Shown here: positions 1 through 8,212 of the stretch, piece after piece
Layout: the number at the start of each line of letters is the position of its first letter
How positions within the stretch are numbered: the stretch's first letter is position 1
Assembly (NCBI RefSeq): GCF_023715725.1
Contig: NZ_JAMBOT010000005.1
Span: 62,001-126,000, forward strand
Direction: 5' to 3'
Source of the DNA: Paenibacillus pasadenensis
Lineage (GTDB): Bacteria; Bacillota; Bacilli; Paenibacillales; Paenibacillaceae
Length of the DNA: 64,000 nt
Position numbers and translations under genes: made by a program
Notes under the pieces: generated by a model
Seen by the model: the letters and a program-made list of their open reading frames with translations, nothing else
What the model was told of the DNA's origin: nothing
Databases searched by the model: none

Positions 1-668
1 GGCGCTTCGTACTGCTCGTCATCCACAGCGTTGCTGACAGGATAGATGCGCAGCTGAAACGGCTCAAGCGGCTGCATATGTCTTCTCAGAAATGAAAAAT
101 CGCGGATTGACGGATGCAGCCACTCCTCCATCCCGTCGGCATCCAGCACGACAGGCAATCTTTCCTGCCACTGGGACAGCGCTCCGGACGCTTGAACGGT
201 CACGATGGTCGCGGCCCGGGCAAGTCTGCCTTCTGGCGTCCGCCACTCCTCATACAGGCCAGCCATGCCAAATACGCTTTTTCCTTGAACCTGAATATGC
301 ATCGCGCGCGGCAGACGCTGGCGGCCATCGGCGCGCTGCTTGCCGGCGTCCTCTTCTTCGGATCTTTCCCAGCCGAACAGGCCGCTGCATGGAATGATGC
401 ATCTTCCGCCGGCAAGCATCCGTTTGAAATACGGCTTCGATTCCAGCTGCTCCGCGTCCGCATTGACGGAATCCTTCGCCCAGAACGGAAACAGCCCCCA
501 TCTGGCCTCATCCATGATCCGTACGCCGTGGCGGTCATTGCGAACGATAGGAATGGGCTGGACCGGGGCGATATTGTACCGTTTGGCATCAACTTCAGCA
601 TGCCGCTCAATATTGAACTGCTCCTTCAGCTCGCCAAGATCGCTGGCGAGGGAAAATCGGGTGCACAT
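1..668 (-). CDS. SRAP (SOS response-associated peptidase/HMCES-like) family protein, 3' end outside window
   Basis: The reading frame opens at an ATG (666-668) preceded by GGGAGGT and runs off the left edge, so about 222 residues are visible. SRAP proteins use an N-terminal Cys exposed after Met removal to crosslink to abasic sites in single-stranded DNA. Here the start MCTRFSLA, the RYNIAP block (about residue 30), the VNADAE block with Asn69 and the C-terminal YPVS block (about 210) identify the family. By my alignment to E. coli YedK, two catalytic positions differ. The Glu of the GxFEW motif is Gly99 (GLFGWE), and the His of the HDRxP motif is Gln168 (QERLP). Cys2 and Asn69 are kept. Similar divergent copies may exist in relatives. 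The family call is firm; the activity is uncertain. Confidence 0.85.
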   Translation of the reverse strand, partial: MCTRFSLASDLGELKEQFNIERHAEVDAKRYNIAPVQPIPIVRNDRHGVRIMDEARWGLFPFWAKDSVNADAEQLESKPYFKRMLAGGRCIIPCSGLFGWERSEEEDAGKQRADGRQRLPRAMHIQVQGKSVFGMAGLYEEWRTPEGRLARAATIVTVQASGALSQWQERLPVVLDADGMEEWLHPSIRDFSFLRRHMQPLEPFQLRIYPVSNAVDDEQYEA

Positions 669-837
669 AAAATTGACCTCCCGGATGTTAGGCTCCGAAC
701 CCCAGGCGCGAATAAGGCGCTGAAGTCGGGCAGCCGCTGCCGAGCAAAGCGCGGGCGGCTGCTTGTTGCCTGTTAGCATCTGCATCCGAAGGAGGATTAT
801 GCATGATTATCCAATTGGCTGGACAGGCCGGGAGCTA

Positions 838-1692
838 TCAGTGGTCAGCGGGAGTGAACCGCTTGCGGAATTTGAGCGGGGGCATGCCGGCATGGGCGGC
901 GAACAGCCGGGTAAAATGCGGCAGCTGCCGGAAGCCGCATGCCTCTGCCACCTGCGCCATCGGCCAGTCGGTGGACAGCAGCAGCAGCTTGGCCCGGTCA
1001 AGCCGGTAATAAAGCAGAAACTGCTGCGGCGTGCAGCCGTAAATCTCGACCATGCAGCGGGCAATGTACACCGCATGAAAACCAAGCGCCTCGGCCAGCT
1101 CGGCATTGTTTACGGAATCCTGAAAATGCCGCTTCATATAAGCCGCCGCCTGCTCGGCTACGGCGGTGGAGGCGGCGCCGGGCACACTTTCCCGGCAAGC
1201 AGCCTCCAGCAGTCGCAGCAGCTCGGAAAAACGCTGCTGACGCAGCCAGAAGCCGTCCGGCCCGGGATCGGCGGCCGATTCGCTCAGCAGCCGGAACGCC
1301 TCATCGGCGTCAGGCGCGTCGATGAGCCTCGGCAGCCGGACCGTATGGGTGTAGTGGTCGCCGAGCAGCGTCGCCTCGGCCCCGGCCGCCGTTTCCTCCC
1401 ATGCTCCAGCCGTCTGAAACTGCACCAGCTCATACTCAACCGGCTCCAGGCATGCCCCGCCGCTCCAGCGGGTCTCCTGCGGATGAAGCAGCAGCGCCTG
1501 TCCGGCCTCTACGGTCCAGAGACGGTCCTCCTCGCGTATTCTTAACCGGCCCTGCCTTATGTACAGCAGCTCGAACACGCCGAGATCGGACCGGCTCGGA
1601 TGCTGCTCTCCAATATCGTATTTCCTTCGGCTTGCATCCACCAAGTATGGAAGAGGCGGACAGCGGAAGGTGATGACGGGCATATTGCTCAT
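838..1692 (-). CDS. AraC family transcriptional regulator
   Basis: This 284-residue protein has an N-terminal cupin-like sensing half (about residues 15-140, with the LLHPQETRW stretch) and a C-terminal double helix-turn-helix from about 185 to 280. The second HTH carries the usual AraC signature, including VAEACGFRQLPHFTRLF followed by GMPPLKFRK. The ATG at 1692 has a purine-rich GGAGAGTAGGGAGC just upstream. The ligand cannot be told from sequence. The neighbouring transporter on the same strand lies upstream (1838-2818), with 145 bp between, so regulation of it is possible but unproven. A typical function for this architecture is activation of a sugar or stress locus. Confidence 0.9.
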   Translation of the reverse strand: MSNMPVITFRCPPLPYLVDASRRKYDIGEQHPSRSDLGVFELLYIRQGRLRIREEDRLWTVEAGQALLLHPQETRWSGGACLEPVEYELVQFQTAGAWEETAAGAEATLLGDHYTHTVRLPRLIDAPDADEAFRLLSESAADPGPDGFWLRQQRFSELLRLLEAACRESVPGAASTAVAEQAAAYMKRHFQDSVNNAELAEALGFHAVYIARCMVEIYGCTPQQFLLYYRLDRAKLLLLSTDWPMAQVAEACGFRQLPHFTRLFAAHAGMPPLKFRKRFTPADH

Positions 1693-1837
1693 GCTCCCTA
1701 CTCTCCTGCCTGTAAGGGCTGTTCATGCCCTGTATTAGCTATGTATATCTGTTCTGCGCAGCAAACTGCTGCAGCGATTGCTATTCTACCAAATTACGCT
1801 CTGCTCCGACAGCGATGGCTGTATGCAGCCCTTTCGT

Positions 1838-2818
1838 TCATGACCTGAGACGGCTGCGGTCGCGGATGAGGCGGGGCAGCGCGCGGACATACACAAGCTC
1901 CCCGGCCAGCTCCACGATCGTCTGCGTGACGATAGCAGCCGCTGCGATGACAGCCGCCTCTTCCGGCAGCGAGAAGGCCAGCGGCAGCACGACGAGCGAA
2001 TTGCGGGTTCCTGCGCTGAAGGCAAGCGCCCGGCCGGCCCCCGCGTCCAGCCGGAACACTCGTCCGGCCAATCCGGCCAGCACAGGGCTAAGCGCCATGA
2101 ATGCGATATACACGGGTATAACCGGGGCGATAACGGAGAATTGATCGGCGGCTTTGCCGATTTGCGAAGCCATAATCGCAAACAAAGCCAGCGCCATGAG
2201 CGGAACAGGCAGCCATGCGGCCCCCTCCAGCGCTCTTTTCCCTATTTCCCAACGCCTGCCCGACAGCTGGGTCAGCACCGCGAGCAGCAGCGGAACTGCA
2301 ATAAGCACAACAAAAGACTCCACAAACGGCCCAGCCTCTATAATTCCTGCCGCTTCGCTTCCCAGCATAAGCCATAAATAGCAGGGCAGCAGTACAAGCT
2401 GGGCGGCAAACAATAGCGGCGTCGCCGCCAGCATCAGCTTTTCGTCGCCTTTCCCCAAACCGGTGAAGACGATCACATAGTCAATACACGGCGCCAGCAG
2501 CACAAGATAAACGGCGAGCAGCAGAGGCGGATGATCCGGCAAAAATCCGGCCAACAGCCATACGAGCAGAGGAACGGCTGCAAAATTGACCAGCAGCAGC
2601 GCTGCGGCAAACCGTTTGTTATCCCATATGGCGCGTAAATGCAGGAAAGGGATCTGGCTGAACATGCTGTATAATAGAACAGCCAGCAGCGCGGATATGC
2701 TCCCTTCCAGGAGGGAGCCTGCTCCAGGCTGGAGCAGGCCTGCGACTGCCCCTGCGAGCAGCATAGCCGCATAGATCGGAACCTGATGGCGCTCCAGCTT
2801 TTCACGGGCTGCACTCAT
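1838..2818 (-). CDS. Bile acid:sodium symporter / ACR3-like family membrane transporter
   Basis: A 326-residue, very hydrophobic protein with about ten predicted membrane segments. The LLAPCIDYVIVFTGLGKGD stretch (about residues 105-125 of this start) resembles the discontinuous helix region of the BASS/ACR3 superfamily, whose members export arsenite or import organic anions. The frame can be opened further upstream at a GTG. I chose the ATG at 2816-2818 because AAGGTGGGGG sits 8 bases before it. No arsR or arsC gene lies nearby, so an arsenite role is not supported by context. The substrate is unknown. Confidence 0.75.
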   Translation of the reverse strand: MSAAREKLERHQVPIYAAMLLAGAVAGLLQPGAGSLLEGSISALLAVLLYSMFSQIPFLHLRAIWDNKRFAAALLLVNFAAVPLLVWLLAGFLPDHPPLLLAVYLVLLAPCIDYVIVFTGLGKGDEKLMLAATPLLFAAQLVLLPCYLWLMLGSEAAGIIEAGPFVESFVVLIAVPLLLAVLTQLSGRRWEIGKRALEGAAWLPVPLMALALFAIMASQIGKAADQFSVIAPVIPVYIAFMALSPVLAGLAGRVFRLDAGAGRALAFSAGTRNSLVVLPLAFSLPEEAAVIAAAAIVTQTIVELAGELVYVRALPRLIRDRSRLRS

Positions 2819-3018
2819 GCCGGTATCCCCCACCTTTTTCACAAAATTACGGTAATTCACCACGTACGCCGATTCTATAATCCTACCAGACCGCGGCCGC
2901 CGCCTCCACTTGTCCCAGAGTTGTCACAATTTCACGCTTATTCGGTGAAACCGGCGCTTGTCCCATCCGTTAACGGTACAGGACGCAGCTCCAGATGACA
3001 TCCGTGTAGGAGGTACAC

Positions 3019-3312
3019 ATGTTAAAAACCGCTGTCGGACGTTTCCGGCTCGTTAGCCTGGTAGAAGGTCTTTCCTATTTAATTTTGCTGTTTATCGCCA
3101 TGCCGATTAAATATTGGGGCGGGTGGGATACGCCTGTCGCCATCGTTGGAGCGCTGCACGGAGGTTTGTTCGTGCTTTATATGCTCGCGCTGCTCCATGC
3201 CACCATTCAGGCCCGCTGGAAGCTGACAAGAGTCGCTATTGCGGTTGTAGCTTCGTTCGTGCCGTTCGCCACATTCTGGCTGGATGCGCAAATCCGCCGG
3301 GACCCCGCTTAG
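3019..3312 (+). CDS. DUF3817 family small membrane protein
   Basis: 97 residues with three hydrophobic segments (about 12-30, 38-60, 68-85). The opening RFRLVSLVEGLSYLILLFIAMP and the GxLHGGLF-like block GALHGGLFVLY are typical of the DUF3817 family (YdzA-like in Bacillus). The start codon has TAGGAGGT 7 bases upstream. The gene is monocistronic by appearance, because the next sure gene is 460 bp away behind a terminator. The family has no established biochemical role; a membrane-embedded function is inferred only from hydrophobicity. Confidence 0.8.
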   Translation: MLKTAVGRFRLVSLVEGLSYLILLFIAMPIKYWGGWDTPVAIVGALHGGLFVLYMLALLHATIQARWKLTRVAIAVVASFVPFATFWLDAQIRRDPA

Positions 3313-3419
3313 GCGAAGGCAAGGCACAAACCGGTTTAATTGTTTTCTACCTTGCCTCGTGCAGATTTTCGACGTTATACTAAACCCAATTCAAGCCAAT
3401 CTAAGGAGGCCGATTTTAA

Positions 3420-3482
3420 ATGGTAAACGCAATCCGCTCGTCGATTGTCCCGTCGTCGGTCTCTACGGAGCAAGCCGCTTAA
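3420..3482 (+). CDS. Possible 20-residue ORF with strong ribosome-binding site
   Basis: A CTAAGGAGG stands about 9 bases before an ATG that opens a 20-codon frame ending in STEQAA. Right at its stop, the +1 frame continues with codons that look protein-like (KLRQLRRESISRIF and onward, rich in Arg/Lys) up to the terminator at 3553. This could be a leader peptide, a small basic protein needing a frameshift, or a recent frameshift mutation. No family was recognised. Confidence 0.3.
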   Translation: MVNAIRSSIVPSSVSTEQAA

Positions 3483-3552
3483 GCTGCGACAGCTGCGCCG
3501 CGAATCCATCTCAAGGATTTTCGCGCGCCGCCTGTTCAAGCTTTATAGCGAC

Positions 3553-3586
3553 AAGCCGCAGGAGACCTTTCTCCTGCGGCTTTTTT
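3553..3586 (+). terminator. Rho-independent terminator
   Basis: A perfect 12-bp stem (AAGCCGCAGGAG paired with CTCCTGCGGCTT) around a 6-base loop, followed by a run of T. It closes the small transcript upstream of rsgA. The remaining sequence from here to the rsgA start shows no further gene I can support. Confidence 0.85.
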
Positions 3587-3776
3587 GCATGGCTTCCGGT
3601 CTGTGCTCATCCAGGGAGAGGCGCGCTCGCGCCTCTGCCCTTCGATGGCGCGGCCGGCAGATTATTTGCCAAAAAGTCCGCAGCTCCGGCACCGTTTCCG
3701 TTACGCAAGCCTCCATGGCTTGCCGGAAACGATGCCGCTGCGGGCTTCTTTATATTCGAAACAAGGAGTGATTCGC

Positions 3777-4946
3777 GTGAACACGAACGATCTCATAGAA
3801 ATTAACGCCGAGGCTCTTCAGCCTTACGGCTGGAGCGAAGCCTGGGAGCAGACCGCCGGTCAAACGGCAGCCGCTCTGCAGCAGGCCGGTCATAACACGG
3901 CTGGACTTGAGCCAGCGCGCATTACGGCTCAATTCTCGCATTTATACCGGCTGGCGGCGGCAAACGGAGAGCATTTGGCTGAGGTAACCGGCCGGTATTC
4001 CTTTGACGCCTCCAGCCGCACCGACTATCCAGCCGTTGGCGACTGGGTGCTCGCCGCCGTGCCGAAGCCGGGAGACAGCTCCCGGGCCAGCATTCATGCT
4101 CTGGTGGAGCGCCGTTCAGCGCTCATTCGCAAGGAGGCGGGCTCGGTCCAGGAAGGGCAGGTCGTCGCCTCCAACATCGACACGCTGTTTGTAACGACGG
4201 CGCTGAACCATGACTTCAACTTGCGCCGCATTGAGCGTTATATGGTTGCTGCCTGGGAAAGCGGAGCTTCGCCTGTTATTCTGCTTACAAAGGCCGACTT
4301 GGCCGACGACCCGGACGAACTCGTTCGGCAGGTTGAAGCCGTGGCGCCCGGCGTGCCGGTTCATGCCGTAAGCGCGCAGGAGAACCAGGGGCTCGAGGAG
4401 CTGCTGGTCTATCTTAAGCCAGGTGTGACCATCGCGGTCGCCGGTTCCTCCGGCGTCGGCAAATCCACGCTGCTGAACTGGCTGGCCGGCAGCGAGGAAC
4501 AGCGTGTGCAGGGCGTCCGCCAAGGAGACGACCGCGGCCGTCATACAACGACGCACCGCGAGCTGTTCCGCTTGCCCGGCGGCGCGCTGCTCATGGATAC
4601 CCCAGGCATGCGCGAGCTGCAGCTGTGGGATAACGAGCAGGACGGCTCGGACATCCGCGCCGGAGCTTTTGCCGACATCGAGGAGCTGGCGAGACAGTGC
4701 CGCTTTAGCAATTGTACGCATGGCAGCCGCGAGCAGGGCTGCGCGATTAAATCCGCGCTTGCCGGAGGCGAGCTGGACGCCGCACGCTACGAAAATTATT
4801 TGAAGACAGGCCGCGAGCTCGCCCGTCTCGCGCGCAAGGAGCAGTCCGCCTCCTCCGCCCGCAAAAGCCTCACGCCGGCCGAGAACCGGCTGCGCAACAA
4901 ACAGGAGCGCCGCACCGCGAAGCTCGCCTCCGAGGACTGGGACTGA
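3777..4946 (+). CDS. rsgA: Ribosome small subunit-dependent GTPase A (RsgA)
   Basis: A circularly permuted GTPase that helps late 30S subunit maturation. The motif order shows the permutation: G4 (LTKAD, about residue 170), then G1/P-loop GSSGVGKST (about 225), switch region with the GRHTTTHRE block (about 257), then G3 DTPGM (about 278). A C-terminal zinc site follows: CRFSNCTH then GC about 7 residues on, with the His between. An OB-fold precedes the GTPase core. The start is GTG 3777 with AAGGAG upstream; the in-frame region before it reads as non-coding. At 389 residues it is longer than B. subtilis RsgA (about 298), mainly from an N-terminal stretch of about 60 residues, as in the larger RsgA paralogue type. 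Confidence 0.93.
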   Translation: MNTNDLIEINAEALQPYGWSEAWEQTAGQTAAALQQAGHNTAGLEPARITAQFSHLYRLAAANGEHLAEVTGRYSFDASSRTDYPAVGDWVLAAVPKPGDSSRASIHALVERRSALIRKEAGSVQEGQVVASNIDTLFVTTALNHDFNLRRIERYMVAAWESGASPVILLTKADLADDPDELVRQVEAVAPGVPVHAVSAQENQGLEELLVYLKPGVTIAVAGSSGVGKSTLLNWLAGSEEQRVQGVRQGDDRGRHTTTHRELFRLPGGALLMDTPGMRELQLWDNEQDGSDIRAGAFADIEELARQCRFSNCTHGSREQGCAIKSALAGGELDAARYENYLKTGRELARLARKEQSASSARKSLTPAENRLRNKQERRTAKLASEDWD

Positions 4947-5054
4947 GGCCCGGGTTGCGGGAGTGTGAGATCCAAGGCATCGGAGTAACATTCAGGGCTT
5001 AGACAGGCCCTTGCAGTAGGCCGGTACTAACGACATCTGTCCAACACGCTGCAG

Positions 5055-5102
5055 CAAAAAAGGCTTGGCGCACTATTGCACTATTGCGCCGAGCCTTTTT
5101 TC
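5055..5102. terminator. Bidirectional terminator between rsgA and dck
   Basis: AAAAAAGGCTTGGCGCA pairs with TGCGCCGAGCCTTTTTT with few mismatches. Runs of A on the left and T on the right let it serve both the rightward rsgA and the leftward dgk-dck transcripts. Confidence 0.8.
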
Positions 5103-5138
5103 TGTCTCAAGCGGCGGCGCCGCATTTCGCTAGAACGT

Positions 5139-5777
5139 TTATTTACCGATTACTCGACCGACCCGGGCCAAAATATCCGCCGTCGATTCGGGATCATTAG
5201 CATCGTACTCATCGATGTTTAGCCGCAGCACCGGGCAAGCGCTAAATTCGTCAATCCATTTGGCGTAGCGCTGGTGCATATGCTCCCAATACGAAATATC
5301 GGTTTGAATTTCCATCGCCCTGCCCCGTTCCGTGATCCGTTTAAGAATGGAAGGCAGGCTGCCTTCAATGTAGATCAGAATATCGGGATGCGGGAAATAC
5401 GGCGTCATTACCATCGCTTCATACAGGCTGGTGTAGGTCTCGTAATCAACCGCCGACATTGTCCCCTGATCGGCGTGCATTTTAGCAAAAATGCCCGTGT
5501 CCTCGTAGATCGAGCGGTCCTGCACAAACCCTCCGCCCAGCTCAAACATCTTTTTCTGCTCCTTGAAACGTTCCGCCAGGAAGTATATTTGCAGATGGAA
5601 GCTCCATCTCTCAAAATCCTGATAAAATTTGTCCAAATACGGGTTGAAATCAACCTGCTCCAATGAGGTGCGAAAGCCAAGCCGCTGCGCCAGCACCGAC
5701 GTCAGCGTGGATTTGCCGACACCGACCGTACCGGCAATCGTAATAACCGCATGCTCGGGAATGCCGTATGGATTCAT
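5139..5777 (-). CDS. dck: Deoxyadenosine/deoxycytidine kinase
   Basis: A 212-residue deoxynucleoside kinase that phosphorylates dC and dA in the salvage pathway. It shows the P-loop GTVGVGKST (about 16-24), the DRSIYED motif (about 87-93) and the lid region with ITERGRAME (about 148-156), all as in B. subtilis Dck. The product would act in the cytosol. It lies directly after dgk, with the dgk stop and the dck ATG separated by one base, so the two are surely translated from one message. Dgk/Dck partners of this family may also associate as a heterodimer, as in lactobacilli; that is only inference here. Confidence 0.93.
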   Translation of the reverse strand: MNPYGIPEHAVITIAGTVGVGKSTLTSVLAQRLGFRTSLEQVDFNPYLDKFYQDFERWSFHLQIYFLAERFKEQKKMFELGGGFVQDRSIYEDTGIFAKMHADQGTMSAVDYETYTSLYEAMVMTPYFPHPDILIYIEGSLPSILKRITERGRAMEIQTDISYWEHMHQRYAKWIDEFSACPVLRLNIDEYDANDPESTADILARVGRVIGK

Positions 5778-5778
5778 A

Positions 5779-6399
5779 TTACATGCACTCCTTTACTTGT
5801 TCCACGATGCTTCGGTATTGCTCCGGATTCTCGACAAAATCAATCTCATTTCCGTTGATCGGAATAATCTTTACAGACGGATCGCTCTCGGCCAGGAAGC
5901 TCATCGCCGCTTCGTAATCCACAATGAGCTGCTGCAAATAGTCCGCCGGAATTCCTTCCTCAAAAGAGCGGCCGCGCTTAGCAATACGGCCAAGCAGCAC
6001 ATCAAGATCGGCGCGGATGTACAGAATGATGTTTGGCTTAGGCAGATCGCCCGTCAACACCTCATAAATCTGGCGGTATTTGTCCCGTTTGATCCCCTGG
6101 AGCGTGCGCTCGCTGAAAATCAGATTTTTAACTATATGATAGTCGGACATAACCGCCTGCCCCAGCGCAAGCTTAGGCAATACGGAGTCCTCCAGCTGCT
6201 TGTAGCGGTTGCACAGAAAGAACATTTCCAGCTGGAAGCTCCAGTCGTCCATGTCTTGATAAAATTTATCGAGAAAAGGATTTTCCTCCACAATCTCCTT
6301 CACGAGCGGAAGCCCCAGCTCAGCCGCCAGCATCGTGGCCAGCGTTGTTTTACCGGCTCCAATCGGCCCCTCCACCGCAATATATGGAACATATGTCAT
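5779..6399 (-). CDS. dgk: Deoxyguanosine kinase
   Basis: 206 residues from the ATG at 6397-6399. The P-loop is EGPIGAGKTT (about residues 9-18), followed by EIVEENPFLDKFYQDM, the dGK hallmark stretch, and the lid IAKRGRSFEE. It salvages deoxyguanosine to dGMP. A TTG start nine codons upstream is open in frame, but the AAGGGGG sequence lies within that extension and fits the ATG better. First gene of the dgk-dck pair. Confidence 0.92.
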   Translation of the reverse strand: MTYVPYIAVEGPIGAGKTTLATMLAAELGLPLVKEIVEENPFLDKFYQDMDDWSFQLEMFFLCNRYKQLEDSVLPKLALGQAVMSDYHIVKNLIFSERTLQGIKRDKYRQIYEVLTGDLPKPNIILYIRADLDVLLGRIAKRGRSFEEGIPADYLQQLIVDYEAAMSFLAESDPSVKIIPINGNEIDFVENPEQYRSIVEQVKECM

Positions 6400-6592
6400 C
6401 GCTGCCGTTATCCCCCTTGAATACAAACCCTATCGAAAATGAACCTACCCATTATAGCCGCTCCGGGCCTAAAAGTCCGGTTAAAAGTTTCCGCTAAGTT
6501 ATCTTATGCCAAGACATGCCAAAAAGCCGTCCTCCGCTCACCGTTGTCGGGTGCAGGGGCAGCTTTAACAGGCGCTTATGGATGGAGATTGT

Positions 6593-7045
6593 TTACAAAG
6601 CCGCTGCCGGCAAAGCGGCCATCTGACGGCCAAGCGCGCGCAGCTCGTCTTTTTCGGAATCGGAGGGGTTGAATTCGACCTTAAAGCCAGGAGCGAGAAT
6701 CGCTGCGCCGCGTTCCTTGAGCTTCTCCTCGACCTGATCGACCGCGCCGCAATAGATATCATAGGAAGTATCGCCGGAGCCGAATGCGGCTGCCGAGCGT
6801 CCGGACAGATCGAGATCGTTCATTCCTTCAAAAAAGTCCAGAAACTCGTCGGGCAAATCGCCCTCGCCCCATGTGTACGCACCGATGAAAATGCCGTCGT
6901 ACTGTTCCAGCTCGGAAGCCTCCGCATCCATAATGTCGCGGATAACCGGCTCCGCTCCCGCCTCGCGGACGCCCTCGGCAATTGCATCCGCCATCTCTTC
7001 CGTGTTGCCAGTCATACTGCAGCAGATAATAATGATCTTTTCCAT
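6593..7045 (-). CDS. Flavodoxin, short-chain type
   Basis: A 150-residue FMN protein for low-potential electron transfer. The phosphate-binding loop SMTGNTEEMA (about 10-19), the FIGAYTWGEGDLPDEF segment (about 53-68) with the FMN-stacking Trp, and FGSGDTSYDIYCGAVD (about 88-103) are diagnostic. It sits 31 bp after the beta-propeller-like gene on the same strand, and no terminator is visible between them. The pair follows two Fur-box-like sites, consistent with flavodoxin replacing ferredoxin under iron shortage, as for the B. subtilis ykuNOP operon. Fur control is inferred from these sites. Confidence 0.93.
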   Translation of the reverse strand: MEKIIIICCSMTGNTEEMADAIAEGVREAGAEPVIRDIMDAEASELEQYDGIFIGAYTWGEGDLPDEFLDFFEGMNDLDLSGRSAAAFGSGDTSYDIYCGAVDQVEEKLKERGAAILAPGFKVEFNPSDSEKDELRALGRQMAALPAAAL

Positions 7046-7076
7046 CGTTAATTCCCACTCCTTCTTCCCAAAAAGG

Positions 7077-7895
7077 TTAACCTGCGGGCACGCCGTCGAT
7101 CTGACGGATGCCTTCGTACAATGTCGCCAAGTACATCCGGTCGCCGCGAATGTCTACATCCGTCACCGGGCCGCAAGCATCAACAGGCCGCATCGTCAAA
7201 CGCCCTCCCAGCCAGCAGATACGGTACAAGCCGCGGTCGGTGCAGAGCAGCAGCTGTTGTCCGCGCACAGCGACCGAGAACAAAAACAGTCCTTTATACC
7301 GGAAGCGCTCGAAGCCTTTTTGCGGGTTGCCGACAACTAGCTCCCCGTGCTCGCTTACGCCGATAAGCTGCCCGTGATGGACTGCCAGACTCGTTATCCC
7401 GGTGCCGAGATCAAATTCCATCCAGGCGGAGCTGAACCGGTCGTACAGAGCGAGCCCTTTTTCACAGCCAAGAATGAGATATTGAGGGACGTTCAAAATG
7501 TCATATACTTTGCGGTCCGAAAATGCGGCCATTCCCCATGAAGAGCCATGCGAGCACCATAATCCATGCGTTGTGCAAGCGTAGAGGCAGCCGCCTTCCG
7601 CCCGGAACTGAAAACAAGGAAGCTCCAGCTCCTCTTGTTCCCATTTCTCCCCGTCAAATGAAATCAGTCCGTCGCTTGTACAGGCGTACAGCGTTTCTCC
7701 AGCCAGCACGAGCCGGTTAACCGTATGCCTTTCCAGCTCTGGCGTGCTGATCCGTTCCCATTCCTTCTCTAAGCGGCGGCGGTAAATGCCATATCCCATC
7801 GTTGCCGCGTAGATCGTCTCGGTTCCGGCGAGCACGGATGAACAGGACAGCGGCTCCCGCGCCTCCCGTGTTCCCGGCGCTTGTTCGATAGACAT
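7077..7895 (-). CDS. Beta-propeller-like protein of unknown function, co-transcribed with flavodoxin
   Basis: 272 residues from the ATG at 7893-7895, which has GGGAGGAC upstream; the longer in-frame extension lacks such a site. The protein is made of repeated short strands of about 40 residues. Each has a pattern like ETLYACTSDGLISFDGEKW, GCLYACTTHGLW, QQLLLCTDRGLYRI and DRMYLATLYEGIRQI, as in two-component-type or YncE-type propellers. There is no signal peptide, so it is probably cytosolic. Its position ahead of a flavodoxin and behind Fur-box-like sites suggests a role under iron limitation. B. subtilis has an uncharacterised gene (ykuO) between two Fur-controlled flavodoxins; whether the two are related needs an alignment. 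Confidence 0.7.
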   Translation of the reverse strand: MSIEQAPGTREAREPLSCSSVLAGTETIYAATMGYGIYRRRLEKEWERISTPELERHTVNRLVLAGETLYACTSDGLISFDGEKWEQEELELPCFQFRAEGGCLYACTTHGLWCSHGSSWGMAAFSDRKVYDILNVPQYLILGCEKGLALYDRFSSAWMEFDLGTGITSLAVHHGQLIGVSEHGELVVGNPQKGFERFRYKGLFLFSVAVRGQQLLLCTDRGLYRICWLGGRLTMRPVDACGPVTDVDIRGDRMYLATLYEGIRQIDGVPAG

Positions 7896-8012
7896 TGCTC
7901 GTCCTCCCTTCTCCCTACGTTGTATGTTAGCGCGAGCGGTTCCGGTCCGGCCGGCGGTTAACTGCGCAAAAAGTCGTCTATGTTGGATAAACCCGGAAAT
8001 GTCGTACATGCT

Positions 8013-8027
8013 TGATAATGATTCTCA
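8013..8027 (-). promoter_or_regulatory. Fur-box-like site 1
   Basis: TGATAATGATTCTCA matches the Bacillus 7-1-7 Fur consensus (TGATAATNATTATCA) at all but one of the specified positions. It lies about 120 bp upstream of the propeller-flavodoxin operon start codon. Confidence 0.6.
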
Positions 8028-8040
8028 ATTTCAAAGACTA

Positions 8041-8055
8041 TGATAAACATTCTCA
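8041..8055 (-). promoter_or_regulatory. Fur-box-like site 2
   Basis: TGATAAACATTCTCA matches the 7-1-7 Fur consensus with two mismatches and lies 28 bp from the first site in the same orientation. Two spaced sites make a chance match less likely. No convincing -35/-10 pair could be fixed between them. Confidence 0.5.
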
Positions 8056-8085
8056 ATTAAGATGTCAATTAAATTCATGCGGGAC

Positions 8086-8115
8086 GCGCCGCAGGTTCTA
8101 TTTCACCTGCGGCGC
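8086..8115. repeat. Perfect inverted repeat, possible terminator stem
   Basis: GCGCCGCAGGT pairs perfectly with ACCTGCGGCGC around an 8-base loop. There is no T run directly beyond it on either strand. It lies between the Fur-box-like sites and the end of the 8213-8761 gene, so it may still stop that leftward transcript before the operon. Confidence 0.45.
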
Positions 8116-8212
8116 CCGCCTAAACGTAAACGTAGTTCCTGCCCTCTCGGCCCTTTGGCCGTTTATCCCAAAGCGCTTTTCTTTTTAAATGCGTTATCTG
8201 CTATCCGCTGTT

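Noticed and set aside
788..1009. AAGGAGGAT followed by an ATG at 803 opening a 68-codon plus-strand frame
   Set aside because: The frame lies antisense over the 3' end of the AraC gene, has the composition of a shadow frame and resembles no family. The ribosome-binding-like sequence is noted but not enough.
1838..2818. Arsenite efflux pump of an ars operon
   Set aside because: The fold fits the superfamily, but no arsR, arsC or arsA is adjacent, so the substrate cannot be assigned.
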